A stretch of DNA of 64,000 nt from Mycobacterium marseillense (GTDB lineage: Bacteria > Actinomycetota > Actinomycetes > Mycobacteriales > Mycobacteriaceae): assembly GCF_010731675.1 (NCBI RefSeq), contig NZ_AP022584.1, positions 2,976,001-3,040,000 on the forward strand, in the 5' to 3' direction. How positions within the stretch are numbered: the stretch's first letter is position 1; each line of letters begins with the position of its first letter. Positions 53,640-60,822 of this stretch are shown in pieces. Below the pieces are notes generated by a model that was not told where the DNA came from, ran no database searches, and saw only the letters and a list, made by a program, of their open reading frames with translations. Both the position numbers and the translations under genes were made by a program.

Positions 53640-54650
53640 CTAGCCGCCGAACTCGTTCGCCCGGTACTTGTGGGTGCCTTCGAGGTCGTCGAGGATGGCG
53701 GCCTGAGCGGTCTTGGGCAGGGTGTGCAGGATCTCGCGCACCCGGGCCTGGCGGCGGGCGACGGCCTTGCGCTCGGGCATCCCGGGCGTGGCGACGATCT
53801 GCGGGGGCACACCCTCGATCTCCTCCACACCGCCGGCGTGGTGACCGGCATCGATCATGGCCTGCTCCTCGGCCATGGTCGCCTCGTCCTTTTCCTCCGA
53901 CATGCCGATCGGCCCGATGCGGCGGCCGTTGAGGAACTGCCGCACGACCGGCTCGTCACTGGTCAGCAGCACCTCGCGGGGACCGAACATGACCAGCTTG
54001 CGGCGGAACAACATGCCCATGTTGTCCGGCACGGTGCGGGCGATGTTGATGTTGTGCGTCACGATCAGCACCGTGGCGTCGATCTGCGCGTTGATGTCGA
54101 GGATGAGCTGACTCAGGTAGGCGGTGCGAACCGGGTCCAGACCCGAGTCCGGCTCGTCGCACAGGATGATCTGCGGGTCCATCACCAGAGCACGGGCCAG
54201 GCTGGCACGCTTGCGCATACCGCCGGAGATCTCACCGGGGAACTTCTTCTCGTCGCCCCCGAGACCGACCAGGGTCAGCTTCTCCATGACGATGTCACGG
54301 ATCTCGCCTTCCTTCTTCTTGGTGTGCTCGCGCAGCGGGAAGGCCGCGTTGTCGAAGAGATTCATCGAACCGAACAGCGCGCCGTCCTGGAACATCACGC
54401 CGAACAGGGTGCGGATCTCGTAGAGCTCCTTGGCCGAGCACTGCAGGATGTCGGTGCCGTCGATGACGACCGAGCCGCGCTCGGGGCGCAACAGACCGAT
54501 CAGTGACTTCAGGAAAACCGATTTGCCGGTACCCGACGGCCCCAGCAGGACGCTGACCTCCCCGGCGGGGATTTCCAACGTCACGTCTTCCCAGATTCTC
54601 GAGGAGCCGAAGGACTTGGTAAGTCCATTCACCTCGATTGCGACGCCCAT
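53640..54650 (-). CDS. mkl: Mce-type ABC transporter ATPase
   Basis: 336 residues from ATG at 54650 with GGAAGGA 6 nt upstream. Walker A GPSGTGKS, signature SGGMRKRASLARALVMDPQ, Walker B IILCDEPDSGLDP and the H-loop VTHNI are intact; after about residue 245 comes a C-terminal extension (GGVEEIEGVPPQIVATPGMPERKAVARRQARV) typical of MceG/Mkl. This ATPase energises Mce lipid importers (cholesterol, fatty acids) encoded elsewhere. Confidence 0.95.
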   Translation of the reverse strand: MGVAIEVNGLTKSFGSSRIWEDVTLEIPAGEVSVLLGPSGTGKSVFLKSLIGLLRPERGSVVIDGTDILQCSAKELYEIRTLFGVMFQDGALFGSMNLFDNAAFPLREHTKKKEGEIRDIVMEKLTLVGLGGDEKKFPGEISGGMRKRASLARALVMDPQIILCDEPDSGLDPVRTAYLSQLILDINAQIDATVLIVTHNINIARTVPDNMGMLFRRKLVMFGPREVLLTSDEPVVRQFLNGRRIGPIGMSEEKDEATMAEEQAMIDAGHHAGGVEEIEGVPPQIVATPGMPERKAVARRQARVREILHTLPKTAQAAILDDLEGTHKYRANEFGG

Positions 54651-54821
54651 GGGAAATCCTTCCGTCGAGACTTGTGCCCGCCACCTGCCCTTTTGTGTGG
54701 CATGAGTCACTGTAGCGCACGCCTGCCACACGGCATCAGGGTTGCGGAACACAGCGGGGAAAAATTGGCCGTCCTGAGATCAGCCGGAAGCCCCGATGGC
54801 ACAACTTATTTGACGCACGTG

Positions 54822-56324
54822 TTAGCCAGCGGGCGCCCAGTTGCCGTGGAATCCCATCGGCACCCGCTGGGGCAGATGCACGGTGGCGACGCGCTCGAGC
54901 GTCTGCGCGTCCAGTAACACCAGTTGCCCTTCGGCGGACTCGCGGTGATAGCCGAATCCCATGAGGACGCCGTCATCTTCGGCGCGCGCCGTGGGGTTGG
55001 GCACAAAGGACATCTCGCCGAGCAAAAGGCCCGCATCGAGATCGGCGGCGACGCTGGATCCGCTCGCGTAGTCGTGCTTGTACACGGCGGTGGACATCTC
55101 GGATTGGCCGCCGGACAGGTAGCCGCCCTCGGTGCCGATGGTGTAGCCGAACCGGTGCCGTCCGCCGAGCAGACTCTCGTTGATGCGCGGGAATTCCTGT
55201 GGGCGATCGTCGCGGCGTTCGCTGCTCACCGCTCCCGTGGTCAGGTTGACGGTCCAGCGGTCCAGCGTCGGCCGGCTGTCGCCGGGGCCGCGCAGGTCAC
55301 GGTCGAACATCCGCGAGTAGCGCACCACGTCGAGCACCAAAACCTCTGCCCCGTCGCGCATTTCGGAATATGCGTTCAGCGGGTGGTAGACGTAGCAGGG
55401 CTCGATGTCGAACCAGCGAATGTCTTCGTTGTTGCCCTCGCGCGGCATGACCCCGATGCGCGCCTGATAGTCAGGGTTCCAGCGATACGGCATCCGATTG
55501 ATCGGCTCACGATTGCGGTTCAGTGCCGTGGTCATCGGAGAGGGTAGCCGCACCCGCCCGATGAGCGACTGCATCACCAGCCGGGCCGGCAGGCTCAGCC
55601 ACCGGGGCACGGTCGTCGGCATCACCTGAACGGCGTCGAACGTGACCGGCAGGTCGTAGATGACCACGTACTTGTCGGTCAGCGAGAAGTCGTGCATCAT
55701 CGGCGACCCGCCGACCTCGATGTCGACCGTGCGCCGGGCGCGGCCGGCGGTGTCGATGACCGAGTACTGGACGGTCCGGCCGCGGGTGAACGAGTAGGAC
55801 ACCGCGTGCAATTCGCCGGTCCTCGGGTCGGCGTGCGGATGGGCGGTGTACCCCCCGAACAGGGTTCCATCGAAGTCGCAGGACCCCTCGGTGTCGAGCT
55901 CGTCGGTCAGGCGGTAGTTCGCCCCGCCCCCCTCGACGAGCGCCAGCGTCTGGCCGGCGTGGCTGAGCACGTTGGTGTTGGGGCCGACCGAGAGCATGCC
56001 GGCCCGCGGGTCCAGCCCGCCGGGTTCGGACTCGCCGAGTTCGGCGCAGACGTGGGCGGTGCGCACCCAGCGGTTGCGATACCAGCGGGCCTGCCCGTCG
56101 CGCAGCGCTACCCCGTGCACCATGCCGTCGCCGCTGAACCAGTGGTAGACCGCCGGGTCCACCTCGGCGACGGGATTGGGCCCGTTGCGCAGGTAGCGCC
56201 CGTCGAGGTGGTCGGGGATGCGCCCGGTGACCGTGAGGTCGGTGGCGGTGACCTCCGCACTCACCGGCGCCAGGAAGTCCTCGAGGTAGGGGTTGCCGGG
56301 TTTGGCGGTTGTCGTGGTCGCCAT
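54822..56324 (-). CDS. Carotenoid cleavage oxygenase
   Basis: 500 residues, start ATG 56324 with AGGAG 8 nt upstream. RPE65/carotenoid-oxygenase seven-bladed propeller: GRYLRNGPNP near the N-terminus, HWFSGDGMVHG, GGYTAHPHADPRTGEL, MMHDFSLTDKYVVIYDLP, and HPLNAYSE. The four iron-ligand histidines are recognisable, ending at MGFHGNW. The M. tuberculosis homologue Rv0654 cleaves carotenoids and apocarotenals. Divergent from a TetR gene that likely controls it. Confidence 0.94.
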   Translation of the reverse strand: MATTTTAKPGNPYLEDFLAPVSAEVTATDLTVTGRIPDHLDGRYLRNGPNPVAEVDPAVYHWFSGDGMVHGVALRDGQARWYRNRWVRTAHVCAELGESEPGGLDPRAGMLSVGPNTNVLSHAGQTLALVEGGGANYRLTDELDTEGSCDFDGTLFGGYTAHPHADPRTGELHAVSYSFTRGRTVQYSVIDTAGRARRTVDIEVGGSPMMHDFSLTDKYVVIYDLPVTFDAVQVMPTTVPRWLSLPARLVMQSLIGRVRLPSPMTTALNRNREPINRMPYRWNPDYQARIGVMPREGNNEDIRWFDIEPCYVYHPLNAYSEMRDGAEVLVLDVVRYSRMFDRDLRGPGDSRPTLDRWTVNLTTGAVSSERRDDRPQEFPRINESLLGGRHRFGYTIGTEGGYLSGGQSEMSTAVYKHDYASGSSVAADLDAGLLLGEMSFVPNPTARAEDDGVLMGFGYHRESAEGQLVLLDAQTLERVATVHLPQRVPMGFHGNWAPAG

Positions 56325-56336
56325 GGCTGAACTCCT

Positions 56337-56360
56337 ATAACATCGTTATTTCAGCGTTAT
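56337..56360. promoter_or_regulatory. Candidate operator between carotenoid oxygenase and TetR genes
   Basis: ATAAC-ATC-GTTAT (56337-56349) is a 5 bp dyad; a third half-site GTTAT follows at 56356-56360, 11 bp after the second. It lies 13-36 bp before the oxygenase start and before the TetR start on the other side. Confidence 0.5.
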
Positions 56361-56395
56361 TGGCACGCTACGCCCCCGATGGGAAGATGGCAACG

Positions 56396-57073
56396 ATGAC
56401 TTCAGACGTTCGGCACGGTGTTCGCCAGGACATGCTGTCCGCGGCGGTCGACCTGCTGCACGAGCACGGCCCCGACGCGCTGCAGACCCGCAAGGTGGCC
56501 GGTGCCGCGGGCACCTCGACGATGGCGCTCTACACCCACTTCGGCGGGATGGGTGGGCTGATCGCAGAGGTGGCCGAGGAGGGCCTGCGGCAGTTCGACG
56601 CCGCCCTGGCCGCGCCCGAGACCGGCGATCCGGTCGCCGACCTGTTCGTCATCGGCGCCGCCTACCGGCGCTACGCGATCAAGCGCCCGCACATGTACCG
56701 GCTGATGTTCGGCAGCACCAGCGCGCACGGCATCAACGCGCCCGCCCACAACGTCCTGACGCTGACGATCGGCGAGATCGAGCGGGGTTACCCCAGCTTC
56801 GCGCACGTCGTGCGCGCGGTGCACCGATGCGTGCAGGCCGGGCGTATCGGCGCCGGCGCGGCCGACGACGACGCGGCGGTGGTGGCGATAGCGGCGCAGT
56901 TCTGGGCGTCGATCCACGGCTTCGTCATGCTGGAACTGGCCGGCTATTACGGCCAGGACAGCTCGGCCGTCGTCCCGGTGCTGGGTTCGATGACGTCGAA
57001 CCTGCTTGTGGCCCTGGGGGATTCACCCGAGCGGGTGGCGCGGTCGCTGCAAGCGGCGATGCACGCCCACTGA
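56396..57073 (+). CDS. TetR-family transcriptional regulator
   Basis: 225 residues from ATG at 56396 with GGAAG 9 nt upstream; ATG at 56387 is possible but sits on that site. HTH MLSAAVDLLHEHGPDALQTRKVAGAAGTSTMALYTHFGGMGGL, then a WHG-type ligand domain (AAQFWASIHGFVMLELAGYYG). Divergent from the carotenoid oxygenase gene and probably its repressor. By position it matches Rv0653c. Confidence 0.9.
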   Translation: MTSDVRHGVRQDMLSAAVDLLHEHGPDALQTRKVAGAAGTSTMALYTHFGGMGGLIAEVAEEGLRQFDAALAAPETGDPVADLFVIGAAYRRYAIKRPHMYRLMFGSTSAHGINAPAHNVLTLTIGEIERGYPSFAHVVRAVHRCVQAGRIGAGAADDDAAVVAIAAQFWASIHGFVMLELAGYYGQDSSAVVPVLGSMTSNLLVALGDSPERVARSLQAAMHAH

Positions 57074-57078
57074 GCGCA

Positions 57079-57112
57079 CGTAACCCCCGGGATCTGCCTC
57101 CCGGGGGTTACG
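57079..57112. terminator. Hairpin between convergent TetR gene and rplL
   Basis: Perfect 14 bp stem CGTAACCCCCGGGA (57079-57092) with its complement at 57099-57112 and a TCTGCC loop. It lies 6 nt past the TetR stop and 9 nt past the rplL stop; no T tract. Confidence 0.8.
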
Positions 57113-57121
57113 CGCAGTGAC

Positions 57122-57514
57122 TTACTTGACGGTGACGGTGGCGCCGGCGGCCTCGAGCTTGGTCTTGGCCTCGTCGGCGGCCTCCTTGGCGACCTTCTCC
57201 AGCAGCGGCTTGGGCGCGCCGTCGACCAGGTCCTTGGCCTCCTTGAGGCCCAGGCCGGAGACGATCTCGCGGACCACCTTGATGACGCCGATCTTCTTGT
57301 CGCCGGCGGACTCGAGGATCACGTCGAATTCCGACTGCTCCTCGGCGGCCTCGGCGGGCGCACCACCGGCGGCCGGACCGGCCGCGGCGACGGCGACCGG
57401 GGCGGCCGCGGTGACCTCGAAGGTCTCCTCGAACTTCTTGACGAAGTCGGAGAGCTCCAGCAGCGTCATTTCCTTGAACGCGTCAAGCAGGTCGTCAGTA
57501 GACATCTTTGCCAT
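57122..57514 (-). CDS. rplL: 50S ribosomal protein L7/L12
   Basis: 130 residues. N-terminal dimerisation helices ([27 protein letters not shown]), Ala/Pro/Gly hinge, and the C-terminal domain with [26 protein letters not shown], which recruits translation GTPases. Follows rplJ after 44 nt. Confidence 0.98.
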   Translation of the reverse strand: MAKMSTDDLLDAFKEMTLLELSDFVKKFEETFEVTAAAPVAVAAAGPAAGGAPAEAAEEQSEFDVILESAGDKKIGVIKVVREIVSGLGLKEAKDLVDGAPKPLLEKVAKEAADEAKTKLEAAGATVTVK

Positions 57515-57558
57515 GGGTGTGGGTCCTTCCTTGTTTTTCCAGGTTCCGGGTTGGGTTG

Positions 57559-58185
57559 TTATTCGGCTTCGGCTGGGGTTTCCGCAGCCTCAGTGGGTGC
57601 TTCCGACGCTGGTTCCGGGGCGGGTTCGGCGGCGGCAGGCGCTTCGGAAGCTGCCGGCCCCGCTGGTCCCTCCGCGGCCTTCTTCTCTTGCAACGCGGCC
57701 GCGAGCCGGGCCACCTGCGACGCCGGGGCGTTGAACAGCCCGGCGGCCTTGGCGAGGTTGCCCTTCATCGCGCCGGCCAGCTTGGCCAGCAGCACCTCGC
57801 GCGACTCGAGGTCGGCGATGCGCTCGACCTCGGCGACCGTCAGCGCGCGGCCGTCCATGTAGCCGCCCTTGATGACCAGCGCCTTATGCTCCTTGGCGAA
57901 GGTCTTGATGGCCTTGGCGGCATCGACCGGCTCGCCGGTGACGAACGCGATGGCCGTCGGACCGGCGAAGAGTTCGTCGAGGCCGTCGACCCCGGCTTCC
58001 GATGCAGCCCGCTTGACCAGCGTGTTCTTGGCCACCGAGTAGGTGGCCGATGCACCCAGCGAGCGGCGCAGCTCGGCCAGGTTGGCGACCGTCAGACCGC
58101 GGTACTCGGTGACCAGGGCCGCGGTCGATTCCTTGAACTGCTCGGCGATGTCCGCAACGGCGGTGGCCTTGTCAGCCCTGGCCAT
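57559..58185 (-). CDS. rplJ: 50S ribosomal protein L10 with extended acidic tail
   Basis: 208 residues from ATG at 58185, preceded by AGGAGGT. The L10 core ([20 protein letters not shown] to [10 protein letters not shown], about 170 residues) anchors L7/L12 dimers to 23S rRNA. A tail of about 38 residues rich in Ala, Glu and Pro follows; the M. tuberculosis protein is, as I recall, about 30 residues shorter. Confidence 0.97.
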   Translation of the reverse strand: MARADKATAVADIAEQFKESTAALVTEYRGLTVANLAELRRSLGASATYSVAKNTLVKRAASEAGVDGLDELFAGPTAIAFVTGEPVDAAKAIKTFAKEHKALVIKGGYMDGRALTVAEVERIADLESREVLLAKLAGAMKGNLAKAAGLFNAPASQVARLAAALQEKKAAEGPAGPAASEAPAAAEPAPEPASEAPTEAAETPAEAE

Positions 58186-58444
58186 GCCTACCTCCTGAAG
58201 TGAAGTCATGCGACGTGTCGTCTCGATTCCCCCGAAAAACGACGGACGCCCCGGCGCAGGATGCGGCCGGGGCGTACAAACTCGCCGGCGCGAGCCGGCG
58301 TTGGTGCCTCGTCCTCCTGCGTGGGCCGCCGAGATACTCCCGGACCTTCAACCGATTGCTCGGTGACCGACGGTCTTCGGTGGAACGGCTAACACAATAG
58401 CGTGGCCTGCGCGTTCCACCAAAACGGCGACCTCAGCTGATGGC
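58186..58444 (-). promoter_or_regulatory. rplJL promoter and structured leader
   Basis: On the minus strand TTGGTG (58417-58422), 17 nt, TATTGT (58394-58399). The leader (about 200 nt) has hairpins CGCCGGC-GCGA-GCCGGCG (58283-58300) and a 10 bp stem ACGCCCCGGC/GCCGGGGCGT (58246-58255 with 58266-58275). The latter is followed on the transcript by CCGTCGTTTTT, like an attenuator. L10 autoregulation through this leader is plausible by analogy. Confidence 0.6.
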
Positions 58445-58885
58445 TCAGATGACGGCGAGGGTCAGCAGGACGAACACCGCCAGCAGCATGATCACCCGCA
58501 CCCGGTGCCGCCGATCCCACCGGGCCGCGAGTTCGCGGGAGAGCTCACCGGTGGCCGGCCATTTGGCGATGCGATTGTTGATCGGCACCAGCGTGGTGAC
58601 CGTCAGCAGGACGACCACCGCCAGCAGGCCGGCGGCGACGCCGTACAGCCAGTCGTCCGGCGTACCCCGCTCCTTGATGGCGAGCGCCACCAGGAGCAAC
58701 AGGCTCAACGCGTACCAGAACGGCATTGTCGTGCCCAGCGCTCGGGCGGCGCCGCCGCGGGCCGCACGGAAGGCGTCGTCGGGCAGTCGCGCGATGAGCG
58801 GGTGGAAGAACACCGCCACCGCCAGTTCCACGCCCACCATCAGTCCCGTGATCACGACCGCGAGCGCGTCGATGCTGTGGTTCAT
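58445..58885 (-). CDS. DUF1772 integral membrane protein
   Basis: 146 residues from ATG at 58885 (MNHSIDALAVVITGLMVG). Four membrane segments are visible, with a NRIAKWPATGELSRELAARWDRRHRVR segment before the last, as in the DUF1772 (anthrone-oxygenase-like) family. Enzymatic role unproven. Divergent from an HxlR regulator, a common arrangement in which the regulator controls this gene. Confidence 0.85.
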   Translation of the reverse strand: MNHSIDALAVVITGLMVGVELAVAVFFHPLIARLPDDAFRAARGGAARALGTTMPFWYALSLLLLVALAIKERGTPDDWLYGVAAGLLAVVVLLTVTTLVPINNRIAKWPATGELSRELAARWDRRHRVRVIMLLAVFVLLTLAVI

Positions 58886-58907
58886 GTCAATGACTGTGGC
58901 GGTTATG

Positions 58908-58941
58908 CTGACAAATATCAAGGTACTGACAAATTAGTCAG
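58908..58941. promoter_or_regulatory. Candidate HxlR operator
   Basis: CTGAC-(6 nt)-GTCAG dyad at 58926-58941, with another CTGAC at 58908-58912, 18 bp away. AT-rich intervals (AAATATCAA, AAATTA) separate the half-sites, in the intergenic space between the divergent DUF1772 and HxlR genes. Confidence 0.5.
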
Positions 58942-58956
58942 CGTAGGGAGCGTCCG

Positions 58957-59286
58957 ATGGCCGTATCCAAGAAGGAAACCGGCGACTGCCCGATCGACGC
59001 GGCGCTGTCGGTGATCGACGGCCGCTGGAAGGGCACGATCCTCTGGCGACTGTGCGACGGGCCGATGCGGACCGCCGAACTGCGGCGCAGCATCCCGGGC
59101 ATCACCGAGCGCATGCTGATCCGGCACCTGCACGAACTGGTCGACGCCGGGATCATCGAACGCCACGACGCCCGGACCGTGCCACCGTGCGTGCACTATT
59201 CGATTTCCGAGTACGGCATGACGCTGGGCCCGGTGCTGGAGAGCCTGTGCGACTGGGGCCGAAAACACCTGCAGCGGGTCAGCTGA
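58957..59286 (+). CDS. HxlR-family transcriptional regulator
   Basis: 109 residues. The winged helix includes CPIDAALSVIDGRWKGTILWRLCDGPMRTAELRRSIPGITERMLIRHLHELVDAGIIER. The conserved Cys of the MarR/DUF24 (HxlR) group near residue 11 may sense electrophiles or oxidation. Ends 8 nt inside the convergent sugar-kinase gene. Confidence 0.92.
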   Translation: MAVSKKETGDCPIDAALSVIDGRWKGTILWRLCDGPMRTAELRRSIPGITERMLIRHLHELVDAGIIERHDARTVPPCVHYSISEYGMTLGPVLESLCDWGRKHLQRVS

Positions 59287-60199
59287 GGGCCGCGAGCCGG
59301 GCCGCGCCGATCAGGCCGGCGGCACCGCCGAGCTCGCCGGGCACCACCCGCAGCCCGGACAAGAAGTCCAGCCCCGCGTAGGCGGACAGTTTGGCCCGCA
59401 GGGGGTCGAAGAGCAGCGGCCCGGATTTGGCCACCCCTCCCCCGATCACGACGAGGTCCAGATCGCAGACCGCGCCGACCGAGGCGATCATCGCGGCGAG
59501 CGCGTTCGCCGATCGATGAAACGCCCGCTGGGCCAACGGGTCTCCGGCCACCGCCGCGAGGGCCAGGTCGCTGGCGCCCGCGCCGGGCGGCGCCGACCAC
59601 CCATTGTTTCGCGCCCAGCGCACCATCCACGGCCCGGACGCCACCGTCTCCACACAGCCGTGGCCGCCGCAGGTGCACGGCGACCCGTCCAGCTCGACCA
59701 CGACGTGCCCGACGTGTCCGGCGTTGCCGGTGCGCCCGGCGTAGGGGACGCCGTCGAGCACCAAACCGCCGCCCACCCCGGTGGAGACCACCATGCCCAA
59801 CAGGAACCGGGCGTCGGGTCCCACGCTGCGTCCCGCCCCGATCCAGTGCTCGCCCAACGCCATGCACACACCGTCGCCGCCCAGCACCACCGGCAGCCCC
59901 GGCACCGCGGCGGCGACCTTGTCGCGCAACGGGAAACGGTCCCAGCTCGCGATGTTGATCGGGCTGACCGATCCGGTGCGCAGATCGATCGGTCCGGCTG
60001 AGGCGATGCCGACCGCGGCGATCGGAACCTCCGCTGCCCGCACCGCGTCGGCGATCATCGCTGCGACGACGGCCCACACGTCGCCGGCGACGCTGGTGGC
60101 CGGGGTGGGGCGGATCGCGGTGTACACCAGCGCGCCCGCCGAATCGACCAGCGCGGCGGCGATTTTGGTGCCGCCGATGTCCAGGCAGAGGGTGACCAT
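59279..60199 (-). CDS. ROK-family sugar kinase
   Basis: 306 residues from ATG at 60199. ATP-phosphate motif LCLDIGGTKIAAAL; ROK zinc-site cluster CTCGGHGCVE; sugar and ATP sites STGVGGGLVLDG and GNAGHVGHV. It phosphorylates glucose or a related sugar. By position it is Rv0650. Neighbouring alpha-mannosidase suggests mannose or an oligosaccharide product as a substrate, but that is inference. Confidence 0.92.
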   Translation of the reverse strand: MVTLCLDIGGTKIAAALVDSAGALVYTAIRPTPATSVAGDVWAVVAAMIADAVRAAEVPIAAVGIASAGPIDLRTGSVSPINIASWDRFPLRDKVAAAVPGLPVVLGGDGVCMALGEHWIGAGRSVGPDARFLLGMVVSTGVGGGLVLDGVPYAGRTGNAGHVGHVVVELDGSPCTCGGHGCVETVASGPWMVRWARNNGWSAPPGAGASDLALAAVAGDPLAQRAFHRSANALAAMIASVGAVCDLDLVVIGGGVAKSGPLLFDPLRAKLSAYAGLDFLSGLRVVPGELGGAAGLIGAARLAALS

Positions 60200-60204
60200 G
60201 GCAC

Positions 60205-60822
60205 TCAATGTCGGTGGGTGTTGTCGGGTTGACGGGGATCGCCGGGATGCTCGTAGCCCGGCGCGAGCCGCACCAGCTCGGCGCGGCGCGCCTGCAGCCA
60301 CAGTCGGAAGGCGCGGCGGCGCGCCGCGGCGCGCAGATGTTCGGCGATCACCGGCCGCACCTGCGCCAGCGGCGGGCCGGCCAACGCCGTTGTACGCCAG
60401 CCGTTTTGATCCTGCCGGGCCGCGGCGAACCGCAGCGGGTTGCGGGCGTGATAGGCGGCCACCTCGTCGTCGGTGACCCGCACGGCGGCGGTGACGTCGG
60501 CAAACAGCGCCCGGGCGCGCGGATCGGCCAGCACGGCCGCGGCGACACTGCCGATCTCGAGCCGCGCGGTCACGTCGGGCAACAGCTCCGCCTCGGCCGG
60601 CGCCCCGCGCGGGCCCAGCCCGCGCGCGTCCGCCTCGGCCGCGACCACCCGTTGGGTCACGACGAGTTGGGTCAGCCAGCGTCGCAGTTGGCGGCCCTCG
60701 CTGGTGCCGGCGGCCGGCAGCGCGCCCGCTCCCCGCGCGGCGCGCAACCGCCTTTCGGCCGCGTCGATCTCGGCGCGCGGCACGGGGATGCCGGCGACGG
60801 TCGCGACCGCGTGGCCGCTCAT
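60205..60822 (-). CDS. SurA_N-like protein of unknown function
   Basis: 205 residues from ATG at 60822, overlapping the mannosidase stop by 4 nt. The sequence VTDDEVAAYHARNPLRFA followed by a basic helix resembles the N-terminal domain of SurA/parvulin-type chaperones, but no PPIase domain is present. The corresponding M. tuberculosis gene (Rv0649) is labelled fabD2, yet no malonyl-transferase GHSxG motif is seen here. Function not assigned. Confidence 0.75.
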   Translation of the reverse strand: MSGHAVATVAGIPVPRAEIDAAERRLRAARGAGALPAAGTSEGRQLRRWLTQLVVTQRVVAAEADARGLGPRGAPAEAELLPDVTARLEIGSVAAAVLADPRARALFADVTAAVRVTDDEVAAYHARNPLRFAAARQDQNGWRTTALAGPPLAQVRPVIAEHLRAAARRRAFRLWLQARRAELVRLAPGYEHPGDPRQPDNTHRH

